A stretch of DNA of 64,000 nt from Galeruca laticollis (GCA_963921935.1 OY998180.1:209974744-210038743); one strand, 5' to 3'. Counted from the stretch's first letter, positions 10,389 to 21,883 are shown. Numbers and translations are program-made. Notes: generated from the letters alone by a model not told the origin.

Positions 10389-10889
10389 CTTTAGATGATA
10401 AGATTTTTGTGAGTGGGTGGCTTCATTGGGTGAGGGGCGTGAAGATAGAGTCGAGAACGCTTGGAATAAAATACGTTGTATTTCGCTATTTCGTTCTATT
10501 CCACTGAACGCGATGGACAGCGAGTAGCTGCGTTGCACGCGATTTCACATATTCTAAAAAATCACTGTTTTTGTCAATCGCCGTTATTTGCGATTTTAGT
10601 CAACTATTGCTATAAGTGATTTTTCAATAGCGGCGATTAAATCACCGGTAGCGATATATCGCTCATCACTACCCCACACTGCATTTCGTCGCCATGATGC
10701 ACTGGCAGCTGATCACCAAAACAACGCGGTTATGTTATTATGTGTAGGTACACCGCTTATTTGTTTGTATTTTAAAATAAGTTTGTTAAACTTTGAAATA
10801 TTACGAAAGTGATAATAATATGAAATGTGTTTTCTGTGGACTAGATACATATGAAAAAGGGTTTAAATTTACGTCACAGTTACAGTATC

Positions 10890-11210
10890 GATTACCTCTC
10901 TACTCTCGACAAATAGACCTATTGTGTCTATATACACAATGTCGAATTGTTTGATAGCTGTGTCCCTTATGACAAATTTTTCTTTGTGGTGTGGTTTCGC
11001 TTTGTTAACTTGACAATCGTGACACTTTTTTACGTAATATCCATGTCCATGTTTCTCTATATAAAATTCGTTCTTATTTTCTTCAGCAATCTATTATTTC
11101 CTACATGACCTCCAAACATAGGATCATTGTGATATTTTTAGCATCTTCTGTATTTCTTCTTTTTGCTTTACCATTCGTGGTACTTCGCAAATGCATATTT
11201 GTATATTTGT
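10890..11210 (-). pseudogene. Ty3/gypsy-type integrase fragment
   Basis: The minus strand encodes an HHCC zinc-binding domain. It reads KYHNDPMFGGHVGNNRLLKK, then after a frame slip YYVKKCHDCQVNKAKPHHKE, then FDIVYIDTIG, the start of the catalytic core with its first Asp. The spacing and the HNDP..GGH form are typical of Osvaldo-like Ty3/gypsy elements. Sequence further upstream on the minus strand (to about 11260) may continue the same polyprotein, but I cannot name motifs there. No LTRs were found nearby. It is an isolated fragment. Confidence 0.6.
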
Positions 11211-12181
11211 TAAAACTAAAACTTCTTTACATTTATAAATTCTTGTACTGTACATCTCTTGAAAATATGATCGTCGTTCTTTTTATCGTGTTTCCCACCG
11301 ATAGCTTATCAAGCTTCTCCAACGTTCGTTGTGTAATTCAGTATTTAAAGCTTCGCTAAATTTCAACCTATTTTTGATCCGTACGCTTATCTTTAGCGAG
11401 ACACGGTAATTTATGTGGTAATTCCTATGCCTCATACTTCTGTGTACACTCTTTTATTTTCCGAGTGCTCTCCTTGCAAGTCTGAGCCTGTACTAATACT
11501 TCAATAATCAGTAATCCATCTGTTGCTTCGACTTGATACTGTTTTCACATTTAGATGTTCAATTTGCAAATGTCAATTTACGAAGTCAACATGTATTATT
11601 TCCTTCGTTTTTGTTATTTTTAGCGTAATTCCATACAAACTAAAAATAATCCCATTTAAAATGGCGGATTCATTAATGCTTCAACATGTTGACTGCAACA
11701 GATTTAAAAAAATTAGCATTAAATTTCTTTTCTTTGGGATTAGTTTGGCAGGTCTGAAGTATACGTTATGCATTTTAAACAGAGTCACTTAGATATAACC
11801 ATATTCATATTATATTTTGCGGGGTTAAAAATCAAAGTGCTTTCTTTTCGTTTCCTGATTCACCTCATGAATACGCTATCGTTCTGCCGCTTCTCTCTTT
11901 TCCTCTTATAAAGCTCTTAAACACGACCTTGGATGTCAAAGGGACTACTTATGTATAAATCATACTTTGGTGGATTTTTATTTAGTGCCAATGAAGAGGG
12001 ATTCTTACTTCATTTGAATATAAATAGATATAAACAAAGTGCTTTTTATTTCATACACTTAAAACAATCCCCAATTTCGTACCCTGCAAACAAGGTGTAT
12101 TGAAGTGGCGAGATTATGAATGCATGAATAAGTAACGTGATGGATTTAACTAACCAACCAACATTCTGTTACATTTTTTAA
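11211..12181. other. No gene recognised
   Basis: AT-rich sequence with some chance open frames (for example 11523-11792) that carry no motif I recognise. It may hold older parts of the Ty3-type fragment to the left. Confidence 0.35.
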
Positions 12182-13668
12182 CTGACAACTATTTGTTTAA
12201 TTGTATTAATTTCTCTATCAAAATTATATTCGTTCACAGATTTAATCAACAATGCCTTAGAAAAGAGACAATACTATTATATAAATATAAAATGTCACAC
12301 TAAAACATCTCAAGCACAAAAAGCTGTAAAATGTGCTCAGCGAGTATGGCTTAGAGAAGAATGTAAGGAATGGTTCAAAGTTAGAGACTCCTTAGACAAC
12401 TACATAAAAGTTGTACATTCTGAACTCACGTTCCAACTACATCCAGTGGAATTTAACTGTTTAGATGACAAAATCAGAGAAAGTGTTAGCACGATGAAGT
12501 ACAAGAAATTTAAAAAACAGGAACAAAGACTACAGAAACTTGAACACACAAAACATATAATTCAATACTCTAAACATCATGAAACTGTAAGTACTTACAT
12601 ACCAACACACTTTGCATCACGATTTGAAAATCTTTCAGACACTAATTTTACAGATCGTGAAATAGAATTTTTAACTAAAGGCTTAAAATACAGCATACCG
12701 CCAACATTTACAAATAATACTAGACAAATAATAGCTATAGAATCTGAAATAGCTTTAAAATGTAATTCAAATAATTTTCTTTATGAGAAATTAAAAATTG
12801 CCAATTTAATTAAAAATATCTAACCGTCAAAAGTTAAACGTCAAACAAGAAATGACATTTCAATTTTATATTCAATCAAAAAGAAAGTAGAAAATAGTAA
12901 CCTAAAAATTACATGACAAGAGAAACGCCACTATCATATTGACAACTAAATATTATAATTCAAAAATATATAACTTTTTAGAATCCAGCGATATACAAGT
13001 TCTTAGAGCAGACCCGACAAAAAAGTTTTCTAATAATGTAAGAGATATTGTCAATAATTCAAATTATCTTTTGTGGTTACGAAAAGAAGTCCGTACTTAG
13101 TAATAATCCTCATTCTCCACAATTATATGGAACCAATAAATTACATAAAATAACGAAACCAATTAGACCTGTAGTTTCTTATGTTAATGCTCCTAATAAT
13201 ATATTAGAAAAAAAACTTAACAATATACTCAATAGTTACGAATATACATCTAAATACTCAATTAAAAATTCAACAGAACTAATCAAAAAATTAAAAGCAT
13301 TCAAATCATAAGATAACTCTAAACTCATTTCATTTGATGTTACCAATATGTTCACTAAAATTCCTCCTAAAGAATGTCTAACACTGGTACGAAAATTACT
13401 AGAAGATAAATATATTGATCCAGGAATAATTTCAGATATATTTAATTTATTTGATGTATGTATTAATCAGAATTATTTCACATTTGACAATAACATATAT
13501 ATTCAAAATGAAGGTTTACCAATGGCAAGCCATATATCACCAATTTTGGCAAACAGTTTTATGGACGGATTAGAAAGAAAAATATTTGACAGTAAGATTT
13601 CAAAAAATGTCTTATTTTGGTATAGATATGTAGATGACATATTAGCTTGTTTTATAGGTAGTGAACGA
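12182..13668 (+). pseudogene. PLE-2 N-terminal domain and reverse transcriptase, broken
   Basis: The first open stretch (about 12182-12823) encodes the PLE N-terminal region. It is a Lys/Glu-rich helical part followed by FENLSDTNFTDREIEFLTKG, a motif that precedes the polymerase in this group. After a stop the frame shifts. The RT core then reads PQLYGTNKLHKITKPIRPVV, FDVTNMFTKIPP (after a stop at 13309), GLPMASHISPILA and WYRYVDDILACF. The MGSP motif is changed to MASH. The coding region is cut at GTAGTGAACGA by the LINE. This half supplies the residues missing from the 5'-truncated PLE-1. Confidence 0.8.
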
Positions 13669-15439
13669 AAGAAAAGACATCCGAGTTTATAACACCAAGA
13701 CAATAAAAACGTAATAGAGGACAATGTAAATATGGAAGTCTTAAGGTCAAAACTATCCTCTGGTGAACAAATCATCACCAAAATGAAAAATCAACACGGA
13801 AACATAATTTCGGACAGCAAAAAGATCGCGGAACACATCAAAGAATTCCACACCCGTCTTTACACATCTACTACACCGGATCCTAGAATTACGAGCACGG
13901 TTATATGCAATGTGGGCTCTGAAGACATTCCTGAAATATCAAAGCAATAAATACAGGTTGCCCTCAAGCAAATGAAAAATAGAAAAAGTCCAGGAGAAGA
14001 CAGAATCACATGTGAAATGCTGAAAATGGGAGGAGTGGTTATCGAGAAATCTTTACAAATTCTTTTAAATAAATGTATACAAGAAGGCAAAATTCCCGAT
14101 GCATGGCAAAACGCGGAAGTGATCCTGCTTTTTAAAAAAGGAGATAACAGCAACATAGAAAATTATCGGCCAATTAACCTTCTCTCTCATATGTATAAGC
14201 TCCTCACCAGGATAATAACCAATAGACTAACAAATAAATTGGATGCGTACCAGCCAGTAGAGCAAGCGGGATTCCGTAAAGGGTTCAGTACTATAGATCA
14301 CCTACAAGCTATTAGAACACTGATAGAAAAAACAACGGAATACAACATACCCCTTCACTTGGCGTTTGTGGATTTTCACAAAGCGTTCGATTCTGTCGAA
14401 ACGTGGGCCTTTATACAAGCTATTAACGATGCTAGAATAGATTCCAGGTACACAAACTTATTAAAATATATATATAAAAATGCCACTTTTCATGTCAAAA
14501 TAAATGAAGATCTAAAAACGGATAAGATTAAGGTAAATAGGGGAATACGTCAGGGTGATACAATATCACCAAAATTATTTACTCTGGCGCTTGAGAACGT
14601 CTTTAAAACATTACAATGGGAAACAAAAGGAATAAATATCGACGGCTCCTATCTACACCATCTTCGGTTTGCTGACGACATTGTCCTGATAAGCAGTGAC
14701 GTGCACGAACTGAGCAACATGTTAGAACAACTTAATAATGCTTCAAAAAAGATCGGCTTAAAAATGAACATCGCAAAGACTAAAATAATAAGTAACACCA
14801 ACGAACAAATATATATAGATGGTACAAAACTAGAAAACGTGGAAGAGTATATATATTTGGGACATGTAATAAAAATAGGAAAAGAAAATCAAACGGCTGA
14901 GATTAAACGAAGAATAAAATTAGCCTGGGCGGGGTTCGGAAAAATGAACTATATATTCAGAAATAGCAGCATACCGATCAACCTTAAACGTAAAGTTTTC
15001 GATACCTGTATACTACCGATAGCGACCTATGGACTGGAAACAATGGCAATGACAGGGAGGACAGCAAATCACTTAAGAGTGATGCAAAGAGCGATGGAAC
15101 GAGCGATGCTCGGAATTACTCTCAGAGACAGAAAAAGGAATGAAGATATCCAACAAAGAACTAAAGTCATGGATATAATAAAGCGTACTGCGGAGCTGAA
15201 ATGGCAATGGGTAGGGCATGTGGCCCGGCAGGATCAAGCTAAATGGACAACCAAACTAACGTACTGGCGACCAAGACAAACAAGGCGAAGCACAGGAAGA
15301 CCACAGAGAAGATGGCTTGATGATATCAAAAGACAGGCCGGAAACAGATGGTTTCAACAAGCACAGGACAGGACAGCATGGAGAAATATGAAAGAGGCTT
15401 ACGTCCAGGAGTGGATAAGAAGTGGCTGAGAAAGAAGAA
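13669..15439 (+). mobile_element. 5'-truncated RTE-type LINE, copy 2, inside PLE-2
   Basis: The insertion is flanked by GAACGA at 13663-13668 and 15440-15445. PLE-2 reads GTAGTGAACGA before it and CAATTAGATATATT after it, exactly as in the uninterrupted PLE-1 at 8870-8890. The LINE ends ten bases after its stop in GAAAGAAGAA, a simple-repeat tail of RTE style. It is a different family from the LINE at 5.2 kb, which ends in TGATGA repeats. Confidence 0.85.
13676..15429 (+). pseudogene. RTE-type LINE reverse transcriptase, nearly open
   Basis: The frame from 13972 is open for 485 codons to TGA at 15427-15429. It continues upstream in the same frame to 13732 across one stop (TAA at 13948-13950); a second stop lies at 13690-13692. 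Motifs in order are KNRKSPGEDRITCEML, NYRPINLLSHMYKLLTRII, EQAGFRKGF, FVDFHKAFDSV, GIRQGDTISPKLF and LRFADDIVLIS. The C-terminal part has LKRKVFDTCILPIATYG and GRPQRRWLDDIKR. The endonuclease is missing, so the copy cannot move itself. With only two stops it is the best preserved polymerase in the window and a recent insertion relative to PLE-2. Confidence 0.85.
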
Positions 15440-15445
15440 GAACGA

Positions 15446-16135
15446 CAATTAGATATATTTTTCAACCACATTAATAATTTACACCTAACAATTACATTTA
15501 TATTAAAAGTTGAAGAGAATGACTTAATCAATTTTCTTGATTTAAAAATTCAAAAAGTTAATAATGTACTTGATTATTCAATTTACAGAAAACAGGCACA
15601 CACTGATGTGGCATTAAAACTAATATTTCCTTAACAAACTAACGAAATAAAAAATTATAAAACCATCACATATACAGGTAATATTTCTAATAATATTTAA
15701 AAAATAATATCTTTAGCAACAAATACAACAATTTATTTTAAAACAGAAAGTAATGTGAGTACAAAATTGTTAAATGTAAAAACAAAAGATTCCCATTAAA
15801 GAAGTCTGGTATATATAGACTTGAATGTCCAGAACGTAATGCTGTCTATTTAAGTCAAATCCTTGGAAACAGATACAGTGAACATTTACGAACATATAGA
15901 TTAAAACAACCAGATAAGTCCCACTACGCAAAACATCTACTTGACACCAAACATTCATTGACACCTAACACAGAACTAGAAGTACTACATATTTGTAATA
16001 AGAAACAAGAACTGGATTTCCTTGAAGAATTAGAAATTAGAAAACAATTAAGAAACCCACAATATGAAGTCGTCAATGAACAGATTTAGGGAGCTCTCCA
16101 CTTTTAAACTGTCTTCTTAAGTGATAATTGTAAAG
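15446..16135 (+). pseudogene. PLE-2 C-terminal half, decayed
   Basis: This resumes the PLE frame after the LINE with RQLDIFFNHINNLH and FLDLKIQKVNNVLDYSIYRK. A deletion then joins to the KLIFP region. Stops and shifts follow. Pieces of the GIY-YIG part are still visible (VYIDLNVQN, then NIYLTPNIH in shifted frames; KKQELDFLEELEIRK). It is non-functional. Confidence 0.75.
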
Positions 16136-16358
16136 ATCAGCAGATATAGTTTTCCTGGTTTTCTATATCGTTGCACTGTTATACTGACCTTAATTGGGAA
16201 TATATATAGGATACCTCCATAGGACTAATAATATCTAAGCTTTAATATTTGTAATATCATTCTTCTTCTTTTTTCTATTAACAGTCAATCACTACGTAGG
16301 TCACTTCTTGGTCTAGCCAAAATAATTATTAAACATCAGAGAGGCATCAATTGAAATC

Positions 16359-16420
16359 TAACTTCTGTCATTCTGACGATGATATTTATATCGAAACAAT
16401 TATCAATTTTTAAGAAAATT
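16359..16420 (+). ncRNA. Hammerhead ribozyme motif in PLE-2 tail (probably inactive)
   Basis: The core CTGACGA is at 16373-16379. Helix II GATAT/ATATC is perfect, and GAAA is at 16393-16396. The cleavage triplet reads ATC instead of GTC (16402-16404), which breaks the C-G pair of helix III. The fold is therefore recognisable but probably weakened. Confidence 0.6.
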
Positions 16421-16515
16421 TCAATATATTGTGGAATTACCTAGAAACATTAAGTTTCTTTTAAAACAGTAAAATGAGTAGATTCCACGAAGTAAGGGTC
16501 GAGAAAGTTAATTTT

Positions 16516-17965
16516 TTTTCAGATAATACAGTACCCAAAACCGATTGAAAATGCCGTTTGCACCTTAGCACCAGAACAGTCACAATGAAGCACCAAAATA
16601 CTACATCTGATTCAAACTACATCCCTTTTTGTGTTCATACATTCTGTTTTTTCCCAAGTTACATTTCATAAAAATTCAATCTACTCTCACAACTACCCAA
16701 ATTATTCTTGTTAGGTCAGAAAAAGCTCCCGGTTTTCTATAATATAACATCATTCATTCTATTCTGGACAAAACGTGCCCAGCTAGTAATATATCACGTG
16801 TCAGTCCTAAATGCAAATGAGCCAACAAGTGGCTACTCACAAGTTCGGTTCACCATAACTCTGGTGGTGAATAATATGTACAGAAATGAATGTTGTCAAG
16901 TGTGAAAACCTAATAACTGAAATTTTCTGTATTCCACATGATATTATGTTTGTACTGTCTTTTCAGATATAAATCTAATAATTTTTATTCACTCTAGTAC
17001 TATTTATCGTTTAAAAGGTAGTAAGAAGCGTATTCAACAAATGTGTTTGAAAGAATTACTAAAATTTGAAAACATTTCAGCTTATTTCAACTTAATTCAA
17101 ATTTTTGATGTACCTACCTGTACGTAAAAATATTTGTTACAATCAACTTGGTAGCCGAAAATATATAAAATTATTATTGAATCTTGAAAAAGGACCTGTT
17201 TGAAATTAGTTCAAACATTCTTTAATATTTTTGACAATTATTCCTTTCAATTTTATTTTTATTAACCAAGCAGTAAAGAAAAAAGTGAAGTTTGTTTATC
17301 TGAGTTTGTTGAAAGAGATGTTATTGTCCATTGTGTATTATGTGCGCCGATTAAGAAGATCACTATTCCAATTATTGTAATAATTTGTCATTTGTGGATT
17401 AAAAACCCACTGTTCCTTCCAAAAAGATTGTAGAATACAGTTGTCTTTAGAAATTACATTGTATTTTATTTTACGACCTATGGAAATTATTTCTGAGGTA
17501 AAAATAAACAAATATACCTCTCTGACTGTTGAAAATCAATCAGGACCCATAAATATGAATAAACATCGATTAAAAAGCGCCCCTTAAAATTTTATGATAA
17601 CGAAATTTTCCTTCTTCGATATTATAGACTAGGAATAAAACATCGAAATACGGTTTTCACTAGCCTATTTAAGTATCAGTAAGTGGCCATTTTCTGTTAT
17701 TTTATTAAGAAACGTGCTCTAGCGGCACCAATAAGATTTAGACATATCACAAATAAGATGGGTAAGTTACAGATATTTATTTAAAAATATATTGAATCAC
17801 CTCCCACCACTTTATTTTAATAGATACGTCAAAAATGATTGGCCAATAATTACTCGAATAGAATGATAATCATATTACTTTTCTGCCAACCCTATTTAAT
17901 ACGCGAGAAAAGTATTGGTTGACCACAAAAAAAGTTGGAATTTGCCTATCAGGTGAAAAAGTATA
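16516..17965. other. No gene recognised
   Basis: This is 1.45 kb of AT-rich DNA without a supported gene, element end or structured RNA. Short open frames such as 16708-16905 lack recognisable motifs. Confidence 0.4.
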
Positions 17966-18030
17966 CTTTTAAAGCTACGATTGATAAATTGCAAGTATTT
18001 TGCGCATTTTATCAATTGTAGCTTTAAAAG
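17966..18030. repeat. Hairpin, about 27-bp arms
   Basis: CTTTTAAAGCTACGATTGAT..AATTGCA is mirrored by TGC..ATTTTATCAATTGTAGC TTTAAAAG, with a loop of about 11 bases. It is a MITE-like or regulatory palindrome. It lies just upstream of the open frame interrupted by hAT-A. Confidence 0.6.
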
Positions 18031-18092
18031 AATACCCCGGTATCCAAGAGATATTTCTCACGTAATATGCTGTGGGACACCCTCAACTGAAA
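17981..18092 (+). pseudogene. Left part of an unknown open frame interrupted by hAT-A
   Basis: The frame includes RYPRDISHVICCGTPSTES and meets the hAT-A target-site duplication at 18093-18100 in phase. Reading in the same phase resumes after the right-hand duplication at 23145 and stays open to 23348. The two parts look like one older sequence, with roughly 38 and 68 codons on either side. I do not recognise the protein. The left segment has no ATG and overlaps the hairpin, so it may be an exon or part of a transposon gene. Confidence 0.35.
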
Positions 18093-18182
18093 GTATAGAG
18101 CAGCCATTCTCAAAACACCTCTTTCTGGTCGAAAGTTTTGACGCGGGAGTATCACGAGGCGCAGTCGAACTTAGTCACCTTA

Positions 18183-18744
18183 GTCGACCCCATAGGTTAC
18201 TGTCCTCGGTTCACTGATGACATCGCCGATTTTTACCTGTTGCTGTCGGTCTTTCAGGTAACTGCTTAATAAGTGGAAGATTTTGCCTTTAAGTCCATAT
18301 TTCTGCAACTTATACAATAGTGTGTCGTGCGATACAGTATCGAAGGCTTTAGAGAGGTCAACAAATATAGCTAAAGCGGTTGTTTTTGAGTCAACCGCCT
18401 CATAAACTGTTTTTGTAAGAGAACAAATAGCATCTTCTGTTGATTTGCCTTCTCTAAAGCCGAGCTGATTGTCTGAGATTACGTGATATTTATTTAGGAA
18501 TTTTACGATTCGACTTTTTAGTATTTTTTCGATGATTTTTGACACCGAAGAGATCAAAGATATTGGACGGTAATTTCCTACTTCCAATTTAGATCCTGAC
18601 TTAAATAAAGGTTTTATCATACCAGTTTTCAGACACTTAGAATAATAACCCTTGTAAAAGCATATATTTATTATAGTAGATAGAGGTTTACATATTAAGT
18701 CTGATAATTCTTTCAAAGTTTCCGCTCGCAAACCATCAACGACC
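18183..18744 (-). pseudogene. Internal fragment of a jockey/CR1-like LINE reverse transcriptase
   Basis: The minus-strand frame is open for about 187 codons. It contains NYRPISLISSVSKIIEKIL, LGFREGKSTEDAI, FVDLSKAFDTVSHDTLL and YLKDRQQQVKIG, ending just before the expected PQGS motif. Both ends are missing: there is no FADD, no endonuclease and no poly(A). It lies in place of the hAT transposase body, in opposite orientation. It could be an insertion later trimmed by deletion, or a fragment captured by the hAT. It is unrelated to the RTE-type LINEs elsewhere here. Confidence 0.8.
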
Positions 18745-18745
18745 A

Positions 18746-18957
18746 ATGTCGTCAGATACAAGTATTGAGTCACTGTTCAAAACGACGCCTCTCAACGATT
18801 GTTGGTACAGAATTCGTGATGAATATGCAATGCTTGCCAAACTGGCTCTGAATATTCTTCTCCCATTCCCAACAACATATTTGTGCGAAACAGGATTCTC
18901 AACCTATGCAGCCACGAAAACAAAATATCGCAATAGAATGGACACCGAAGCTGATGT
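18746..18957 (+). pseudogene. hAT-A transposase C-terminus, first piece
   Basis: The frame reads DCWYRIRDEYAMLAKLALNI, then LLPFPTTYLCETGFSTYAAT and KTKYRNRMDTEADV. This is the hAT dimerisation block of the ZBED5/SCAND3-like group (usual form: LLPFPTTYLCE.GFS). At 18951-18957 it is cut at CTGATGT. The matching continuation starts at 22848 after the second copy of CTGATGT, in frame. Confidence 0.8.
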
Positions 18958-19271
18958 TGGAATTTACACTAAGTAATTCCAACTGTTCTAATTATCTATT
19001 TCGAGACACCATGTACATATGTCTTGAAACCAGCGTAGATGTCGCCGGGTAGCTAACAGTAACGCGAATTCATTTTTCAGGGAGTATTCAAGAAGCCTTC
19101 GAAAAGTACTGTAGCAACCTTCGCCTGAATACACCTACCGTGTGTATGCGTTTACACACTGTAGACAAAAAACTGACCCTATGGAAGATGTTAGAGCGTT
19201 ATTGTGAAGATAGTGCGTTGTTGGTTAATTTGGATGTTTCAGTTATGCATCCTAACGCAGTTATTCACCGT

Positions 19272-19461
19272 TGTCTTTCGTAAAAAAGCCGGTAGTTTTT
19301 TTCTCTCTCTAACCAGTTGAATTCGCCGTGGCCTTTCGTAAGAAAGTCGGTAGTTCGCTCTATCTCTAACTCGATTTAACCGCCGTGGTCTTTCGTAAGA
19401 AAGCCGGTAGTTCGTTCTCGCTCTAACATATTGGATTGCCGTGTACCTTGCCTATGAAGCC

Positions 19462-19465
<4 letters not shown>
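19272..19465. repeat. 57-58 bp tandem repeat, about 3.4 units
   Basis: Units begin near 19274, 19332 and 19389, with a degraded fourth near 19440. The shared core is CCGTGG.CTTTCGTAAGAAAG followed by a YCGGTAGTTCG..CTCTAAC block. Each unit contains a small CTTTCGTAAGAAAG hairpin. The array runs directly into a (TA)n tract at 19463-19509. Confidence 0.75.

Positions 19466-19509
<44 letters not shown>
19463..19509. repeat. (TA)n microsatellite
   Basis: This is an uninterrupted run of about 22 TA units directly after the 57-bp repeat. Confidence 0.9.
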
Positions 19510-19511
<2 letters not shown>

Positions 19512-20429
19512 AACGATATTTATTTCTCTGTAATGTAAATTTGAAAAATTAAAATGAAATTTTGATTAATGTCACTGTCAAATTATAATTGTCCCACTTG
19601 GGCTTTTACAAACAGTTTATTTTATTAAATTTGAATTTCTCGGCTCCGGCTATATAATAATTTCTATTAGATTTAAATTTTAGTTTTATGTATCTTATTT
19701 GAGAACTCGTTGTTTCCGCTCTCTGGGCGTACGGGTTCAATATTTCAACATTCCAGACTTATGGCCTCCATCTGTGTCAGACTCAATATATATCAATGCC
19801 CAACAAAACTACTCCAGGAAAACAAACTAATTACTTCTGTTCTAAATTAACCCTTTTACTTTGGGTTAATTAGAGGGAATGTAGTTTCGTTGTAGTAAAT
19901 ACGATGCACTCGAAGGACCAAATGGATATTTTTCACGTTAGGTATGATGTAAATGATGTAATGAAACACTTATGTCACTTTAGGTTTTATATTATCAGGA
20001 AGTTATAATTTATTTATTTTGCGTCGACAATCAAGACTTCACTTATTACTTTTCGCGATAAAAGAGTGTATTTTGCACATACTTCGGTGATTTATTAAAT
20101 GATTAAAGCTTACGGACACATGGTTGCTCCCCGTATCAACACGCCGGTTGATGTTACGACGTGAGGTACCTTGTTGTACCACGTTGTATGATAAAGAGAG
20201 GCTGGATGTAGGTTAGATGTCGTATTTATATGTTTGATGACGTAGGATCCACTTGGTCGAGTCTAACCAATGGGATACGAGTATTTTAAAACGTAACGTT
20301 CGAACAACAAGTGAATTTGGCAGATATGAAGATGTTTTTTTTGGGGTTTTCAACGGTTTCGTAGATACAGATAACAGAGTTTGGAAGAGAGTTTTTATGA
20401 AGAGATAAGATGTCGGGGACTTTGATATG
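19510..20429. other. No gene recognised within the insertion
   Basis: Non-coding in all frames, with moderate GC patches near 20120-20300 (for example CACGCCGGTTGATGTTACGACG). It may be the terminal region of an unidentified element. Confidence 0.35.
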
Positions 20430-20645
20430 TTCAGTAGAATTTCAGGAAACGATATTTATCTGTTTTCCTTAGGTGTTAGTAAATTTAAATGACTTTTTTA
20501 GTGAAGTAAAGAAATATTAACTGTTGAAATTAAGGATATATTTAGTTATCTGTTTTGAGCATAATATTCGACTTGTAGTATACAGGGGAAATTGAAATAG
20601 AATCACGGGAGAATTTGGTAATTAAAAGCCAAATTCGAACAACTT
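20430..20645. repeat. Dispersed repeat shared with PLE-1
   Basis: This is the reverse-oriented counterpart of 7858-8085. Shared landmarks are GAATTTCAGGAAACGATATT, TCTGTTTTCCTTAGGTGTTA, the TATAC-AGGGG segment and CACGGGAGAATTTGGTAATT. It is embedded in a longer unidentified sequence here, so this is probably the better copy of the parent repeat. Confidence 0.75.
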
Positions 20646-21800
20646 CCAAAATATGTTTATTAATCAATTAAGTTTGAAATTTTTAAAATATAGATTACCA
20701 AATTTAGGTCAATATAAATATCTATGAGAAATTTCAAATAGTTCAATGTTAGACGTAGTAGATTGAATGCATTCTCTCTACGAAAATAAAAGAGAAGAAA
20801 CTCAACCTATAAATCTACAATGATAAATCTTACAATAAAAAAAACGGAGTTATGTCAAATAAAATCTTTGTACTGTTTCTAATTTCTGTAAACTTGAATG
20901 CAAAGCATACAGACTCAACAGCAAGCAAATCGTTAAGGATATTTATCACTGTCTATTCAATAATTTAAAGTTTCCAATCAAGATGATGATTCTCTCCTAC
21001 AAAATATTTATAAAGATTTGTTACCTTTCAGTCCACTGTCAAACACTCTTTATAAAGGAAATCGTCTTGAAGAAATCATTAAACTCCTCACTAATCCAGT
21101 GTATACGGTATGTACGATTTACCCTTTCTTATCTTCTCTTCAAAATTTTGGAAATTATTTCCTCTTACCATTAAGTACAAAACATGTCCACTTAAACTTG
21201 CTTTTCTTTTATCGATAGTATCTGTTTAAAAGACTTCTATTTTATTAATAATCTCTTTTTTTTAGAAAACTTTTTGACTTCTTGACAGCTCTTTCCAAAT
21301 TTTCTTAATGACATTATTTTATTTATTTTTAGTCACCTGGATTTGTATCTCTTGGTTACCGCAACAAATGAGAGAGTAGTCATTAGACATAGAACAAGTA
21401 TCCTTTCTCTTTACTCATCACTAACTTTTTCTATAACCTCCAATTGTCACCATTTGTCACCCGCACTTGACAAATATAAATTTTATAACATACTCTGTAT
21501 GTTCGGGTAAATTACTCTACCTTCTTATAATTACAATCCTACGTAATGTATAAAACAATTTACAATCAATAAAATAATCTTCTAGACATTGGTCAATGAC
21601 TTGTGAAGGTATGTTTCTTTATGACTGTACCCTTTTGATTTCATTTCAATTTCAAAATCTTTACCTAACTTCTGATTAATTACTTAGCTATTTTTAAAAT
21701 TTCTACAGTGCGTGCCAAATTTATCTAATATTTTATAAACCATTTATTGTTGTTTGGTACATTATTCTATCTAAAATTTTCTAAGACAATTTATTTGTCT

Positions 21801-21802
<2 letters not shown>
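20646..21802. other. No gene recognised within the insertion
   Basis: AT-rich DNA with short overlapping chance frames near 20983-21218. No motif is recognised. Confidence 0.4.

Positions 21803-21847
<45 letters not shown>
21803..21847. repeat. (TA)n microsatellite, left of palindrome
   Basis: A run of about 22 TA units ends 36 bases before the left arm of the palindrome at 21884. Confidence 0.9.
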
Positions 21848-21852
<5 letters not shown>

Positions 21853-21883
21853 GAAACAAGTAGTCACCGCTGAACTATCAACA

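Larger units (their letters stand above)
6622..10683 (-). mobile_element. Old hAT transposon, host of the composite PLE
   Basis: A hAT C-terminal coding remnant (10188-10388, minus) is followed by a possible 5' end at 10683. Read on the minus strand that end starts CAGTGTGGGGTAGTGATGAG and continues into CGATATATCGC. At 6622 the plus strand reads TAGTGAGGAG..GCGATAT, which resembles the same end in the opposite orientation. The PLE at 7093-10139 lies between them, and the sequence on both sides of it is the AT-rich 3' region. I cannot find an 8-bp duplication, because the RTE LINE landed in the left end. The outer limits are inference. Confidence 0.5.
12182..16515 (+). mobile_element. Second Penelope-like element (PLE-2), split by a LINE
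   Basis: The PLE sequence runs from about 12182 to 13668, is interrupted by an RTE LINE, and resumes at 15446. It ends near 16515, after the tail motif AAGGGTCGAGAAAG. It belongs to the same family as PLE-1 but is more decayed. Unlike PLE-1 it keeps the N-terminal coding region. It has lost an internal stretch of roughly 200 bp after 15615, compared with 9040-9240 of PLE-1. The tail carries a hammerhead motif. The 5' limit is uncertain. Confidence 0.8.
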
